Positions 1-9,215 of a stretch of 64,000 nt of DNA are shown here, in pieces. A program made the position numbers and the translations under genes. Below the pieces are notes generated by a model that did not search any database, was not told the origin of the DNA, and saw only the letters and a list, made by a program, of their open reading frames with translations. Position 1 is the stretch's first letter; each line of letters opens with the position of its first letter. The stretch lies in NCBI RefSeq assembly GCF_002087075.1, contig NZ_MWSM01000038.1:15139-79138 (forward strand), read 5' to 3'. Source of the DNA: Streptococcus pseudopneumoniae ATCC BAA-960 = CCUG 49455. Lineage in GTDB: Bacteria; Bacillota; Bacilli; Lactobacillales; Streptococcaceae.

Positions 1-1391
1 TTTATGGTCAGACTTATTTGGTTGATGATGAAACTTTCTACGGTAAGGGTGTCAAAAAGGCCATTCCTGAACGCGAGAAATTCTTGGAACACTTGGCTCG
101 TAAGATTGCCGTTTTGGTTGAAACAGAGCATGTTTTACTTGAAAAACTCAGCGAAAATGGGCAGTTGGACCTTCTCTATGATATGGAGCAACCTCTGGCT
201 TTTGTCCTTGCCAAGATGGAAATTGCTGGGATTACGGTCAAGAAAGAGACCTTGCTTGAGATGCAGGCTGAAAATGAGCTTGTCATTGAAAAACTCACTC
301 AAGAGATTTACGAATTGGCTGGTGAGGAGTTTAATATCAACTCGCCTAAGCAGTTGGGCGTACTTCTCTTTGAAAAATTGGGGCTACCTCTAGAATATAC
401 TAAGAAAACCAAGACAGGTTATTCGACAGCGGTGGATGTGTTAGAGCGTCTAGCTCCTATTGCGCCAATTGTTAAGAAAATCCTAGACTATCGTCAGATT
501 GCTAAGATTCAGTCTACTTATGTGATTGGCTTGCAGGACTGGATTTTGGCTGATGGCAAGATTCATACTCGCTATGTGCAGGATTTGACCCAGACAGGGC
601 GTTTGTCTAGTGTGGATCCAAACTTGCAAAATATCCCTGTTCGTTTGGAACAAGGTCGCCTCATTCGGAAGGCTTTTGTGCCTGAGTGGGAGGATAGTGT
701 GCTGCTTAGCTCGGACTACTCGCAGATTGAATTGCGCGTTTTGGCGCATATTTCTAAAGACGAGCACTTGATTAAGGCTTTCCAAGAGGGAGCAGACATC
801 CATACTTCGACAGCCATGCGGGTCTTTGGCATTGAGCGTCCTGAGGATGTGACTGCAAACGACCGTCGCAATGCCAAGGCCGTTAACTTTGGAGTGGTTT
901 ACGGGATTTCAGACTTTGGCTTGTCTAATAATCTGGGCATCAGCCGTAAGGAGGCCAAAGCCTACATTGATACCTACTTTGAACGCTTCCCAGGTATTAA
1001 AAACTACATGGATGAAGTGGTGCGGGAGGCGCGTGATAAGGGCTATGTAGAGACCCTCTTCAAGCGTCGTCGTGAGTTGCCAGATATCAATTCGCGCAAC
1101 TTTAATATTCGTGGTTTTGCAGAGCGGACTGCTATCAACTCTCCTATTCAGGGTTCGGCGGCAGATATTCTCAAGATTGCTATGATTCAGCTGGATAAAG
1201 CCTTGGTTGCAGGTGGTTATCAGACTAAGATGCTGTTACAAGTGCACGATGAAATCGTCCTTGAAGTTCCTAAATCTGAATTGGCAGAGATGAAAAAATT
1301 GGTCAAACAAACTATGGAAGAAGCCATTCAACTCAGTGTTCCCCTCATCGCAGATGAAAATGAAGGGGCAACCTGGTACGAGGCTAAATAA
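1..1391 (+). CDS. polA: DNA polymerase I, C-terminal part (partial)
   Basis: The reading frame is open from the first bases of the window, so the 5' part of the gene lies outside. What is present is the C-terminal polymerase region. Visible family A motifs are DPNLQNIPVR, motif A (DYSQIELRVLAH), the O-helix motif B (RRNAKAVNFGVVYG) and motif C (QVHDEIVLEV), which carries the second metal-binding aspartate. The enzyme fills gaps during repair and replaces primers on the lagging strand. The 5'-3' nuclease domain, if present, is upstream of the window. The gene ends in a short G-rich hairpin. Nothing looks damaged. Confidence 0.97.
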   Translation, partial: YGQTYLVDDETFYGKGVKKAIPEREKFLEHLARKIAVLVETEHVLLEKLSENGQLDLLYDMEQPLAFVLAKMEIAGITVKKETLLEMQAENELVIEKLTQEIYELAGEEFNINSPKQLGVLLFEKLGLPLEYTKKTKTGYSTAVDVLERLAPIAPIVKKILDYRQIAKIQSTYVIGLQDWILADGKIHTRYVQDLTQTGRLSSVDPNLQNIPVRLEQGRLIRKAFVPEWEDSVLLSSDYSQIELRVLAHISKDEHLIKAFQEGADIHTSTAMRVFGIERPEDVTANDRRNAKAVNFGVVYGISDFGLSNNLGISRKEAKAYIDTYFERFPGIKNYMDEVVREARDKGYVETLFKRRRELPDINSRNFNIRGFAERTAINSPIQGSAADILKIAMIQLDKALVAGGYQTKMLLQVHDEIVLEVPKSELAEMKKLVKQTMEEAIQLSVPLIADENEGATWYEAK

Positions 1392-1416
1392 AAAGGGGGC
1401 TAGTCCTCCTTTTTTG
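1390..1416 (+). terminator. Terminator after polA
   Basis: Short hairpin pairing AAAAAGGGGG-type bases with CCTCCTTTTT, ending in a T run directly after the polA stop codon. Confidence 0.65.
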
Positions 1417-1446
1417 TAGTAGAATTATGCAAGCCTTTTCAAAATG

Positions 1447-1455
1447 TGCTATACT
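1447..1455 (+). promoter_or_regulatory. Extended -10 promoter of the CoA-binding protein gene
   Basis: TGCTATACT fits an extended -10 (TGnTATAMT) and lies about 20 bases before the start codon. No good -35 hexamer is seen, as is common for extended -10 promoters. Confidence 0.55.
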
Positions 1456-1475
1456 GATGAAAAAGGAGGATTTCT

Positions 1476-1913
1476 ATGAGTCAAGAATTTATCAATCCAA
1501 GTGATGGCGTGATTCGTCAGTATCTAGCAATGAGTAAAACCCTTGCTGTAGTGGGGTTATCAGACCGTGAGGAAACAACCAGCAATCGAGTGACCAAGGA
1601 AATGCAGGCTCGAGGTTATAAAATTATTCCAGTCAATCCCAAGGTGGCAGGTGGTGAAATCTTAGGTGAAAAGGCCTATGCTAGCCTAGCTGATATTCCT
1701 TTTCCTGTAGATATTGTCAATGTTTACCGTCGCAGTGAATTTCTGCCAGATGTGGCGCGTGATTTTCTCAAGGCTGATGCCAAGATTTTTTGGGCACAGC
1801 TGGGACTTGAAAGTCTAGAAGCGGAAGAAATCTTGCGTGCTGGTGGATGTGATGATATCGTGATGAATCGTTGTATTAAGAGAGAACATACACGCTTGAT
1901 TGAGGAAGCATAA
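1476..1913 (+). CDS. CoA-binding domain protein (YccU/YneT-like)
   Basis: A 145-residue single-domain protein of the CoA-binding Rossmann family. The N-terminal part (MSKTLAVVGLSDR, then residues leading to IIPVNP) matches the nucleotide-binding strand and the conserved PVNP loop of the family. The C-terminal half has CDDIVMNRCIKREH. An AAAGGAGG ribosome site precedes the ATG with good spacing. It is monocistronic between two terminators. The biological role of this family is not established, so only the fold is assigned. Confidence 0.85.
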   Translation: MSQEFINPSDGVIRQYLAMSKTLAVVGLSDREETTSNRVTKEMQARGYKIIPVNPKVAGGEILGEKAYASLADIPFPVDIVNVYRRSEFLPDVARDFLKADAKIFWAQLGLESLEAEEILRAGGCDDIVMNRCIKREHTRLIEEA

Positions 1914-1914
1914 G

Positions 1915-1942
1915 AAAAAGGTAGCTGATGGGCTACCTTTTG
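1915..1942 (+). terminator. Terminator after the CoA-binding protein gene
   Basis: AAAAGGTAGC pairs with GCTACCTTTT around a six-base loop, and the T-rich arm ends the structure. Confidence 0.8.
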
Positions 1943-1946
1943 TGTT

Positions 1947-2140
1947 ATACTCAATGAAAATCAAAGAGCAAAGAGGAAATTAGCCGCAGGTTGCTCAAAA
2001 CACAGTTTTGAGGTTGTGGATAGAACTGACGAAGTCAGCTCAAAACACAGTTTTGAGGTTGTAGATAAGACTGACGAAGTCAGTCACATATATACGGCAA
2101 GGCGACGTTGACGTGGTTTGAAGAGATTTTCGAAGAGTAT
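1947..2140 (-). repeat. BOX element (A-B-B-C, minus orientation)
   Basis: The plus strand reads from the boxC end (ATACTCAATGAAAATC), through two boxB-like modules (CTCAAAACACAGTTTTGAGG), to boxA containing ACGGCAAGGCGACGTTGACG. That is close to the sequence used for BOX-A1R typing of pneumococci. The element ends at the stop codon of the minus-strand exporter gene. Two tandem B modules are present. Confidence 0.93.
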
Positions 2141-3150
2141 TAGAAAATGCCGATAAGGATCTGTATACCAAGACTAGTGAGGATGATGGCAATCCAGCAG
2201 ATGGCTCCAAGAAGAATGGATTTTCCACTGGATTTGACCATAGCGACCAGATTGGTTTTGAGACCGATAGCACTCATGGCCATGACAATAAGGAATTTAG
2301 AGAGTTCTTTGAGAGGGGTAAAGAAACTACTAGACACACCTAGAGAGGTGAGTAGTGTAGTGAGGAGAGATGCGAGGATAAAGTAAAGGATAAACAGTGG
2401 GAAGACTTTTTTCAGTTGTAGGCTTTGCTTGTTTTCTTGTTGGCGACTTTGCCAGTAGGATAGAAAGAGCGTGATAGGGATAATGGCCAAAGTACGTGTG
2501 AGTTTAACAATGGTTGCAGACTCGAGGGTATTGCTTTGGTAAAGACTGTCCCAAGCGCTGGCGGCAGCCGTTACAGAGGAAGTGTCGTTGACCGCAGTCC
2601 CTGCAAAGAGGGCGAAGCCTTCATTGGATAGATGAAGCCAGGTGCCGAGGGTTGGAAAGATGAGCGCAGCCAAGACATTGAAGAAAAAGATAACGGAAAT
2701 GGATTGGGCTACTTCCTTTTCCTTAGCATCAATAACGGGCGCTGTCGCAGCAATGGCAGAACCACCACAGATTGAAGAACCTACTCCAACCAAGGTAGCC
2801 AGTTTTGTATCCAGGGCAAAGAAGCGCTGGAAGAAGTAGGCAATAATCAGAGCTATTGAAATGGTGGATAGGATGACAGGGAGCGAAGATTGCCCAACTG
2901 CGAAGACTTGCGAGATATTGAGACCAAAACCAAGCAAGACAACGGCATACTGGAGCAATTTTTTAGAACTAAAGGTCAACCCAGCATCCAGTTGTTTATA
3001 GGACGAGAGAAAGGGATGGAGAAGCATGCCCATAAAAATGGCAAAAACGGGCGCGCCAATGACAGGGAAGAATCCTCCTAAGTACCAAGATACGATAGAA
3101 ATGAGAAGGCAGGCCAAGATACCTGCTCCATTTTTTGATAGAAATGACAT
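2140..3150 (-). CDS. YeiH/UPF0324-family membrane protein, putative sulfate exporter family
   Basis: A 336-residue polytopic membrane protein with about ten hydrophobic segments. It carries the family's Gly-rich signature around [19 protein letters not shown] and the later [15 protein letters not shown] motif. Family members are annotated as putative sulfate exporters, but substrates are poorly proven. The start was placed at 3150: its ATG has a GGAGG about 8 bases upstream on the minus strand, whereas the longer frame would begin with a TTG lying on that ribosome site. The gene is transcribed alone, convergent with the CoA-binding protein gene, and its stop overlaps the BOX element. Confidence 0.85.
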   Translation of the reverse strand: MSFLSKNGAGILACLLISIVSWYLGGFFPVIGAPVFAIFMGMLLHPFLSSYKQLDAGLTFSSKKLLQYAVVLLGFGLNISQVFAVGQSSLPVILSTISIALIIAYFFQRFFALDTKLATLVGVGSSICGGSAIAATAPVIDAKEKEVAQSISVIFFFNVLAALIFPTLGTWLHLSNEGFALFAGTAVNDTSSVTAAASAWDSLYQSNTLESATIVKLTRTLAIIPITLFLSYWQSRQQENKQSLQLKKVFPLFILYFILASLLTTLLTSLGVSSSFFTPLKELSKFLIVMAMSAIGLKTNLVAMVKSSGKSILLGAICWIAIILTSLGIQILIGIF

Positions 3151-3177
3151 AAAAACCTCCAAATAAAATCTTTTACC

Positions 3178-3206
3178 ATTATAGACATAAAAACAGGAAA
3201 AGTAAA
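3178..3206 (-). promoter_or_regulatory. Promoter of the YeiH-type gene
   Basis: On the minus strand TTTACT and TATAAT are separated by 17 bases, and the -10 lies about 28 bases before the chosen ATG. Confidence 0.6.
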
Positions 3207-3239
3207 GTAGAAAGTGGAAAGTTATTCTATTATGTATTT

Positions 3240-3268
3240 TTGCGGTCGGGGGGCTTTTGTAGTATAAT
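3240..3268 (+). promoter_or_regulatory. Promoter of the aminotransferase-recO-plsX-acp operon
   Basis: TTGCGG, 17 bases, TATAAT, followed by an AGGAGG ribosome site and an ATG 30 bases downstream. Confidence 0.75.
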
Positions 3269-3298
3269 AGAGATACGTTTTTACAGTAGGAGGTATCT

Positions 3299-4468
3299 AT
3301 GGACTTAACTAAGCGCTTTAATAAACAGTTAGATAAGATTCAAGTTTCGTTGATTCGTCAGTTTGACCAGGCTATTTCGGAGATTCCTGGGGTCTTGCGT
3401 TTGACCTTGGGGGAACCTGATTTTACAACGCCAGATCATGTCAAGGAGGCGGCCAAGCGAGCGATTGACCAGAACCAATCCTACTATACAGGGATGAGTG
3501 GTCTGCTGACTCTACGTCAGGCAGCCAGTGACTTTGTTAAGGAAAAGTACCAACTGGACTATGCTCCTGAAAATGAAATCCTGGTTACAATTGGGGCGAC
3601 AGAGGCTTTATCTGCGACTTTGACAGCTATTTTGGAAGAGGGAGACAAGGTGCTCTTGCCAGCTCCTGCCTATCCAGGTTATGAACCGATTGTCAATCTA
3701 GTTGGGGCAGAGATTGTCGAGATTGACACAACTGAAAATGGTTTTGTCTTGACTCCTGAGATGTTGGAAAAGGCCATTTTGGAGCAGGGAGACAAGCTCA
3801 AGGCGGTTATTCTCAACTATCCAGCTAATCCGACAGGAATTACCTATAGTCGGGAGCAGTTGGAGGCCTTGGCAGACGTTTTACGCAAGTACGAAATTTT
3901 CGTTGTCTGTGATGAGGTTTACTCAGAATTGACCTATACAGGCGAAGCCCATGTATCTCTAGGAACGATGTTGAGAGACCAGGCTATCATTATCAATGGT
4001 CTATCTAAATCGCATGCTATGACCGGTTGGCGTTTGGGACTAATTTTCGCTCCTGCGGCCTTCACAGCTCAGTTAATCAAGAGTCACCAGTACTTGGTGA
4101 CTGCCGCAAATACCATGGCGCAACACGCTGCGGTGGAGGCCTTGACGGCTGGTAAAAACGATGCGGAGCCTATGAAGAAGGAATATATCCAGCGTCGTGA
4201 TTATATTATCGAGAAAATGACTGCTCTTGGTTTTGAGATTATCAAACCAGACGGTGCCTTCTATATCTTTGCTAAGATTCCAGCTGGTTACAACCAAGAC
4301 TCCTTTGCCTTTCTAAAGGATTTTGCTCAGAAGAAGGCTGTTGCCTTTATCCCTGGTGCTGCCTTTGGGTGTTATGGAGAAGGTTATGTTCGCCTGTCTT
4401 ATGCAGCCAGCATGGAGACTATCAAAGAAGCCATGAAACGACTTGAGGAGTATATGAGAGAAGCATGA
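3299..4468 (+). CDS. Class I/II PLP-dependent aminotransferase (AraT/PatA-like)
   Basis: A 389-residue fold type I aminotransferase. The PLP-linked lysine is K237 in the motif [20 protein letters not shown] and [10 protein letters not shown] are the expected cofactor-binding stretches, and a C-terminal arginine lies in the YVRLSYA region. Family members transfer amino groups from aromatic or branched amino acids to 2-oxoglutarate. The exact substrate cannot be read from sequence. It is the first gene of an operon whose next start codon overlaps its stop, so it is co-translated with recO. Confidence 0.9.
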   Translation: MDLTKRFNKQLDKIQVSLIRQFDQAISEIPGVLRLTLGEPDFTTPDHVKEAAKRAIDQNQSYYTGMSGLLTLRQAASDFVKEKYQLDYAPENEILVTIGATEALSATLTAILEEGDKVLLPAPAYPGYEPIVNLVGAEIVEIDTTENGFVLTPEMLEKAILEQGDKLKAVILNYPANPTGITYSREQLEALADVLRKYEIFVVCDEVYSELTYTGEAHVSLGTMLRDQAIIINGLSKSHAMTGWRLGLIFAPAAFTAQLIKSHQYLVTAANTMAQHAAVEALTAGKNDAEPMKKEYIQRRDYIIEKMTALGFEIIKPDGAFYIFAKIPAGYNQDSFAFLKDFAQKKAVAFIPGAAFGCYGEGYVRLSYAASMETIKEAMKRLEEYMREA

Positions 4469-5235
4469 TTCAGTCTATCACGAGTCAAGGCTTGGTGCTC
4501 TATAATCGCAATTTTCGTGAGGATGACAAGCTCATCAAGATTTTTACAGAGCAGGTTGGCAAACGCATGTTTTTTGTCAAACACGCTGGTCAGTCTAAGC
4601 TGGCGCCTGTTATTCAGCCCTTGGTGCTGGCACGATTTCTCTTGCGAATCAATGATGACGGACTCAGTTACATCGAAGACTATCATGAGGTCATGACTTT
4701 TCCCAAGATTAATAGTGACCTCTTTGTCATGGCCTATGCGACCTATGTGGCAGCTCTTGCAGATGCTAGTTTGCAGGACAATCAGCAGGATGCTCCCTTG
4801 TTTGCTTTTTTGCAAAAGACTTTGGAGTTGATGGAAGCAGGCTTGGATTATCAGGTTTTGACCAATATTTTTGAAATTCAAATTTTGACTCGATTTGGGA
4901 TCAGCCTTAATTTTAATGAGTGTGTCTTTTGCCATCGGGTCGGTCAGGCTTTTGACTTTTCTTTCAAATATGGAGCCTGCCTCTGTTCAGAGCATTATCA
5001 TGAGGATGAGAGACGTTGCCATCTCAATCCCAATATCCCTTATCTGCTCAATCAATTTCAAGCCATTGATTTTGAGACCTTGGAGACCATTTCGCTCAAG
5101 CCCGATATCAAGCAAGACTTACGCCAGTTTATGGATCAGCTCTACGAAGAGTACGTTGGGATTCACCTAAAATCAAAGAAATTTATTGATTCCCTAGCAG
5201 ACTGGGGACAATTACTAAAAGAGGAAAAGAAATGA
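4465..5235 (+). CDS. recO: DNA repair protein RecO
   Basis: A 256-residue protein with the RecO N-terminal OB-fold start ([34 protein letters not shown]) and a C-terminal cysteine-rich zinc module (CVFCHRVGQ, then ACLCSEHY). RecO works with RecR to load RecA on gapped single-stranded DNA and anneals complementary strands. It overlaps both neighbours by four bases (ATGA), which points to translational coupling within this operon. Confidence 0.95.
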   Translation: MIQSITSQGLVLYNRNFREDDKLIKIFTEQVGKRMFFVKHAGQSKLAPVIQPLVLARFLLRINDDGLSYIEDYHEVMTFPKINSDLFVMAYATYVAALADASLQDNQQDAPLFAFLQKTLELMEAGLDYQVLTNIFEIQILTRFGISLNFNECVFCHRVGQAFDFSFKYGACLCSEHYHEDERRCHLNPNIPYLLNQFQAIDFETLETISLKPDIKQDLRQFMDQLYEEYVGIHLKSKKFIDSLADWGQLLKEEKK

Positions 5236-6224
5236 AAAAAATCGCAGTAGATGCCATGGGGGGCGATTACGCACCTCAAGCCATCGTTGAGGGTGTCAAT
5301 CAAGCCCTAGCTGACTTTTCAGATATCGAAGTTCAACTTTACGGAGATGAAGCTAAAGTCAAGCAATATCTGACAGCGACAGAGCGCGTCAGCATCATCC
5401 ATACGGATGAGAAGATTGATTCAGACGATGAACCTACGAGAGCTATTCGGAAGAAGAAAAACGCCAGTATGGTCTTGGCGGCCAAGGCTGTCAAAGAGGG
5501 TGAAGCAGATGCTGTCCTATCGGCTGGGAATACAGGTGCTTTACTAGCAGCAGGATTTTTCATCGTGGGTCGTATCAAGAATATCGATCGTCCTGGACTT
5601 ATGTCAACCTTGCCGACTGTAGATGGGAGAGGTTTTGACATGCTAGACCTCGGTGCTAATGCGGAAAATACAGCCCAGCACCTCCATCAATATGCGGTTC
5701 TAGGTTCCTTCTATGCTAAAAATGTTCGTGGCATTGCGCAACCACGCGTTGGCTTGCTCAATAACGGAACAGAAAGTAGTAAGGGTGACCCCCTTCGTAA
5801 GGAGACTTATGAATTACTAGCAGCTGATGAAAGTTTGAACTTTATCGGAAACGTGGAAGCGCGTGATTTGATGAATGGCATTGCGGATGTTGTCGTGGCA
5901 GATGGTTTCACGGGAAACGCTGTGCTCAAATCCATTGAAGGGACAGCCGTGGGAATCATGGGATTGCTCAAGACCGCTATTACAGGTGGTGGTCTTCGAG
6001 CGAAACTAGGCGCCCTCCTTCTCAAGGACAGCCTCAGAGGTTTGAAAAAACAGCTCAACTACTCAGATGTTGGTGGAGCAGTCTTGTTTGGTGTCAAGGC
6101 ACCTGTTGTCAAGACTCATGGCTCAAGCGATGCCAAGGCTGTTTATAGTACGATTCGCCAGATTCGTACCATGCTAGAAACAGACGTAGTTGCCCAGACT
6201 GCGCGTGAATTTTCAGGAGAATAA
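5232..6224 (+). CDS. plsX: Phosphate acyltransferase PlsX
   Basis: A 330-residue protein beginning [14 protein letters not shown], the hallmark start of PlsX. It makes acyl-phosphate from acyl-ACP, the acyl donor for the first step of phospholipid synthesis by PlsY. Further family stretches are [25 protein letters not shown] and [19 protein letters not shown]. It overlaps recO by four bases and is followed after five bases by an acyl carrier protein gene, so the acyl-transfer partners sit side by side. Confidence 0.97.
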   Translation: MKKIAVDAMGGDYAPQAIVEGVNQALADFSDIEVQLYGDEAKVKQYLTATERVSIIHTDEKIDSDDEPTRAIRKKKNASMVLAAKAVKEGEADAVLSAGNTGALLAAGFFIVGRIKNIDRPGLMSTLPTVDGRGFDMLDLGANAENTAQHLHQYAVLGSFYAKNVRGIAQPRVGLLNNGTESSKGDPLRKETYELLAADESLNFIGNVEARDLMNGIADVVVADGFTGNAVLKSIEGTAVGIMGLLKTAITGGGLRAKLGALLLKDSLRGLKKQLNYSDVGGAVLFGVKAPVVKTHGSSDAKAVYSTIRQIRTMLETDVVAQTAREFSGE

Positions 6225-6229
6225 AAGAG

Positions 6230-6463
6230 ATGACAGAAAAAGAAATTTTTGACCGTATTGTAACCATTATCCAAGAGCGACAGGGAGAAGACTTTGTCGT
6301 GACAGAATCCTTGAGTCTGAAAGACGATTTGGATGCTGACTCAGTTGACTTGATGGAGTTTATCTTGACACTGGAAGATGAATTTAATATCGAAATCAGC
6401 GATGAGGAAATTGACCAACTCCAAAGTGTAGGAGATGTGGTTAAAATCATTCAAGGAAAATAG
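6230..6463 (+). CDS. acpP: Acyl carrier protein
   Basis: A 77-residue acidic four-helix protein. The phosphopantetheine attachment serine is S38 in the DADSVD motif at the start of helix II. It probably shuttles acyl chains for the PlsX reaction encoded just upstream. Streptococci usually carry a second ACP gene in the fatty acid synthesis cluster, so this may be a dedicated or secondary copy. A strong terminator follows. Confidence 0.93.
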   Translation: MTEKEIFDRIVTIIQERQGEDFVVTESLSLKDDLDADSVDLMEFILTLEDEFNIEISDEEIDQLQSVGDVVKIIQGK

Positions 6464-6471
6464 AAATCGGA

Positions 6472-6500
6472 GTTCCAAGGCATTTGCTTTGGAATTTTTT
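6472..6500 (+). terminator. Terminator closing the recO-plsX-acp operon
   Basis: TTCCAA and TTGGAA arms with additional pairs around a short loop, then six Ts. Confidence 0.8.
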
Positions 6501-6510
6501 ATTTGGCTTA

Positions 6511-6624
6511 ATACTCTTCGAAAATCTCTTCAAACCATGTCAGCTCTATCTGCCACCTCAAAACAGTGTTTTGAGCAACCTGCGGCTAGCTTCCTAGTTT
6601 GCTCTTTGATTTTCATTGAGTATA
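6511..6624 (+). repeat. BOX element (short A-B-C form)
   Basis: Starts ATACTCTTCGAAAATCTCTT, contains one CCTCAAAACAGTGTTTTGAG module, and ends with the boxC sequence up to TTTTCATTGAGTATA. The boxA segment lacks the GCCTTGCCGTAG stretch, so it is a shortened copy. It marks the left edge of the accessory island. Confidence 0.92.
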
Positions 6625-6639
6625 AGTGACCGTTTAGGA

Positions 6640-6695
6640 ACAGATTTAGTCTTTCTAGGGACAGTAGAAATCTGAGGACAAATAAGGGATATAAT
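6640..6695 (+). promoter_or_regulatory. Promoter with a candidate LytTR-type direct repeat before the NlpC/P60 choline-binding gene
   Basis: ACAGATTTAG (6640) and ACAGTAGAAA (6661) are spaced 21 bases start to start. This is the geometry of ComE/BlpR-type regulator sites, whose repeats resemble ACATTTCAG and ACAGTTGAG. A TATAAT lies at 6690-6695. The match is partial, so this is a candidate only. Confidence 0.4.
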
Positions 6696-6743
6696 GGAGT
6701 CAGAAAAAATCAATCTCCAAAAAGGAGAAAAGAAAGGATTTTT

Positions 6744-7601
6744 ATGATGAAAAAATATCTTTATTCTAGTTTGTTAGTTCTTGCAGGAGGCGTTCTCCTA
6801 GCAAATACTACGGTAGCCTATGCTGATTCCCCATCAGCAAGTGAGAAAGAAGCGATTGCTCAATTAGTTAATCAAGGCAAGATAAAAGCTGAAGAAGCTG
6901 ATCAAGTAAAATTGATTGGTTTTGAAGATAAAGAAACCCAAGCAGAGGGCAATCAAGAGAAGAAAGCTTTCAATCAATATCGTGATCCGAAAGGAACATG
7001 GATGCAAACCAATGGTAAATGGTGGTTTAAATACGGTTCAGGTGGGTATGCTAAAAATTGGGAACAATTAGATGGCAAGTGGTACTATTTTGATGACCAA
7101 GGATGGATGAAAGAAAATACTTGGATTCAACCTGATGGTAATTATTACTACTTATCTGCTAGTGGTGCTATGGTCACTGGTTATCAACGTGTGAATGGTA
7201 CACCATATTTCTTTAGAGAAAGTGGTGTATGGGTAGAAAATCGTGGGCAAGCTCTTGGTGAATACGCAAAGACATTTGTAGGAAAAATCCCATATGTTTG
7301 GGGTGGGGCAGATTTGAATAGTGGCGTAGATTGCTCAGGATTTACGATGGCTATTCATGCTAAGTTTGATATTAGTATTCCTAGAGTAACCTATGGTCAA
7401 GCGACAGGAGGAAGCTATGTAAGTAATGGCTCACAACTTCCTGGAGATTTAATATTGTACAATGGCGACCAAGGTTCAAATCAACATGTGGGTATTTATG
7501 TTGGTGGTGGCAAGGTAGTTCATGCTCCAGATAGAGGTCAAGATGTTTCTTATATGAATCAATATGGAATGGAACAAAATACAATTCGTAGATATTGGTA
7601 A
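6744..7601 (+). CDS. Choline-binding NlpC/P60 cell-wall hydrolase, secreted
   Basis: 285 residues. A signal peptide ends near AYA-DS (about residue 27). Residues about 85-165 carry choline-binding repeats (WMQTNGKWWFKYGSGGY, WYYFDDQGW, YYYLSASGAM). The C-terminal 115 residues are an NlpC/P60 peptidase domain with catalytic C197 in DCSGF, H248 in QHVGIYVG and H260 in HAPDRG. NlpC/P60 enzymes cut peptidoglycan stem peptides, and the repeats would hold the enzyme on teichoic-acid phosphocholine. The order, repeats before the catalytic domain, is less common than the reverse in pneumococcal choline-binding proteins. It stands alone next to a bacteriocin island, so a role in killing or releasing wall material is plausible but unproven. 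Confidence 0.88.
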   Translation: MMKKYLYSSLLVLAGGVLLANTTVAYADSPSASEKEAIAQLVNQGKIKAEEADQVKLIGFEDKETQAEGNQEKKAFNQYRDPKGTWMQTNGKWWFKYGSGGYAKNWEQLDGKWYYFDDQGWMKENTWIQPDGNYYYLSASGAMVTGYQRVNGTPYFFRESGVWVENRGQALGEYAKTFVGKIPYVWGGADLNSGVDCSGFTMAIHAKFDISIPRVTYGQATGGSYVSNGSQLPGDLILYNGDQGSNQHVGIYVGGGKVVHAPDRGQDVSYMNQYGMEQNTIRRYW

Positions 7602-7626
7602 TATTGTCTAATTTTTCACAATATTA

Positions 7627-7655
7627 TTGACTTTGACAATGAAAAGTATTAGAAT
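7627..7655 (+). promoter_or_regulatory. Promoter of the second choline-binding gene
   Basis: TTGACT, 17 bases, TAGAAT. Confidence 0.65.
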
Positions 7656-7657
7656 AT

Positions 7658-7690
7658 AGCTAAATAAAGAGGGAAAACCCTCTTATAGCT
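7658..7690 (+). other. Leader hairpin between the two choline-binding genes
   Basis: TAGCTA and AAGAGGG pair with CCCTCTT and TAGCTA around an AAAA loop, just after the -10 of the downstream promoter. It has no long T run, so it is more likely a 5' leader structure or an inefficient terminator of the upstream gene. Confidence 0.5.
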
Positions 7691-7713
7691 ATTCAATAAA
7701 GGAGGAAATGGCT

Positions 7714-8883
7714 ATGAAAAAATCTAAATTACTTACTCTTGGTTTGCTTGCAGGTGCTGGTCTGCTTTTGTCTATCAACCAAGCACAGGCTGCAGATACT
7801 TGGGTTAAAAATGGTGCTGACTGGAATCTTTCTCAAGATGGCAGCCTAGCTAAGGATAAATGGGTACAAAATGCTGGGTCATGGTATCACTTCGATAGCG
7901 CTGGTAAAATGCAGACAGGCTGGCTCAAAGACGGTGATACATGGTATTCTCTAGCAGATAGTGGTGCTATGCGCACTGGCTGGTACAAGGAAGGCAACAC
8001 ATGGTACTCACTAGCTAATAGTGGTGCCATGCGTACAGGTTGGTACAAAGAAGGGTCTACATGGTACTATCTTCATTTTAGTGGTTCTATGATGACAGGT
8101 TGGGTGTTCATAGATGGTAAATGGTCTTACTTTGAAAAATCAGGTGCTATGGTTGCAGATAGAGCTGTTCCAGCCAGTGATGGGGAAAGTTATGTCATTG
8201 GTAAGGATGGCTATCTAGCAAATAGAAAAGATGCTGGATACAGTATTCATGATATTGTCAAATTTGGAGATGGGCAAGAATATTTGCTAAATGCTAAAGG
8301 TGACGATGTTATTATTGAAAAAAATGCTTGGTATATCAGACCAGAGTTCAAGAAGTTTTCTAATAAATATGGAGATGAGGTTGCAAATACTACCTTAGCT
8401 TTAGTGGATAATAAAGAAGAAGGACAAGAAATTGATCCTAAGGCAGTTGTACAGAACTTCCAAAACTTACCAAATCGCTACTACTTTGATGAAAATGGAC
8501 ATCGTGTGATTAATATCCCAGCAATGACAACCTATTCAGATATTAAAAAAGTTGGCAATGATGTCTATTTAGAACATCCAGGTGCACGACTTCGTCTTGG
8601 AGCTACCCACTTTACAATCAATAACAATAAACTATACTATTTAGAAAATGAGCAAGGTAAGCTCAAAACAGGTTACTTTGTATTGATTGATGATGGTATG
8701 GCTACAACCCACTATCACATCCTAGCCTATGCGGATCAATCTGGTGAAATTCTTAAGATGAAACGCTTGCCATCAGGAGTTTCAGATTATCTGGATAAAG
8801 AAATCGATGGTTTATATGGTGAAAAAATTAAAATTGAATCTCCACACTCAAACGAATATTATAAAGTGGTTGTGGTTAAATAA
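7714..8883 (+). CDS. Choline-binding protein with an uncharacterised C-terminal domain
   Basis: 389 residues. The start at 7714 has GGAGG eight bases upstream; an ATG at 7708 is too close to it. A signal peptide ends near AQA-AD. About six choline-binding repeats follow (SWYHFDSAGKMQTGW, WYSLADSGAMRTGW, WYYLHFSGSMMTGW) to about residue 150. The remaining 240 residues have no motif I recognise. They are rich in aromatic and charged residues and include two patches reminiscent of the repeats (YYFDENG, LYYLENEQG). By its repeats it should attach to phosphocholine on the wall. The function of the C-terminal domain is unknown. Confidence 0.8.
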   Translation: MKKSKLLTLGLLAGAGLLLSINQAQAADTWVKNGADWNLSQDGSLAKDKWVQNAGSWYHFDSAGKMQTGWLKDGDTWYSLADSGAMRTGWYKEGNTWYSLANSGAMRTGWYKEGSTWYYLHFSGSMMTGWVFIDGKWSYFEKSGAMVADRAVPASDGESYVIGKDGYLANRKDAGYSIHDIVKFGDGQEYLLNAKGDDVIIEKNAWYIRPEFKKFSNKYGDEVANTTLALVDNKEEGQEIDPKAVVQNFQNLPNRYYFDENGHRVINIPAMTTYSDIKKVGNDVYLEHPGARLRLGATHFTINNNKLYYLENEQGKLKTGYFVLIDDGMATTHYHILAYADQSGEILKMKRLPSGVSDYLDKEIDGLYGEKIKIESPHSNEYYKVVVVK

Positions 8884-8938
8884 AAATAACATCTTCACAA
8901 CTAATCGTTAACGCTCTAACCAATATACCATTTTCAGG

Positions 8939-8983
8939 AGGCTTTAGATTTCTTGTATTTTAAAAGGAAACTAAAGCCTTTTG
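8939..8983 (+). terminator. Terminator after the second choline-binding gene
   Basis: GGCTTTAG and CTAAAGCC form perfect arms around an A/T-rich loop, followed by TTTT. Confidence 0.65.
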
Positions 8984-9035
8984 TAGATGGAGCAGGGGAT
9001 AGAGTTATCTATAAAATAATGAAAAGGAGTCTGTC

Positions 9036-9182
9036 ATGGAAATGAAAAATACATTTGTAGAATTGGAACAATTTGAAGAGTTAACTCCAGAGGTTTTGGA
9101 AGAAGTGAATGGTGGAGGGATTTTTGAAGATACCGTAAAATGGTGCGATAAATTATTTAGTACGGGTAGACACTTTGCTTAA
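9036..9182 (+). CDS. Double-glycine peptide, probable pheromone of the adjacent two-component system
   Basis: 48 residues, behind an AAAAGGAG ribosome site. The leader (FVELEQFEELTPEVLEEVNGG) ends at G26-G27, as in ComC/BlpC precursors cut by C39-peptidase exporters. The predicted mature peptide is 21 residues, starts GIFEDTVKWCDKL and ends TGRHFA. It lies 33 bases before a ComD/BlpH-type kinase gene and has no bacteriocin-like GxxxG motifs, so I infer a signalling role. It differs clearly from competence-stimulating peptides. It carries one cysteine. Confidence 0.75.
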   Translation: MEMKNTFVELEQFEELTPEVLEEVNGGGIFEDTVKWCDKLFSTGRHFA

Positions 9183-9215
9183 ATTCACAGTATTCGTTAG
9201 AGATTAGATTTATTT

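Noticed and set aside
3151..3162. TTG start four codons earlier for the YeiH-type gene
   Set aside because: The TTG overlaps the GGAGG that serves the ATG at 3150.
6435..6629. 64-residue ORF overlapping the acp 3' end and the BOX
   Set aside because: It is made of terminator and BOX sequence; such ORFs arise in many BOX copies.
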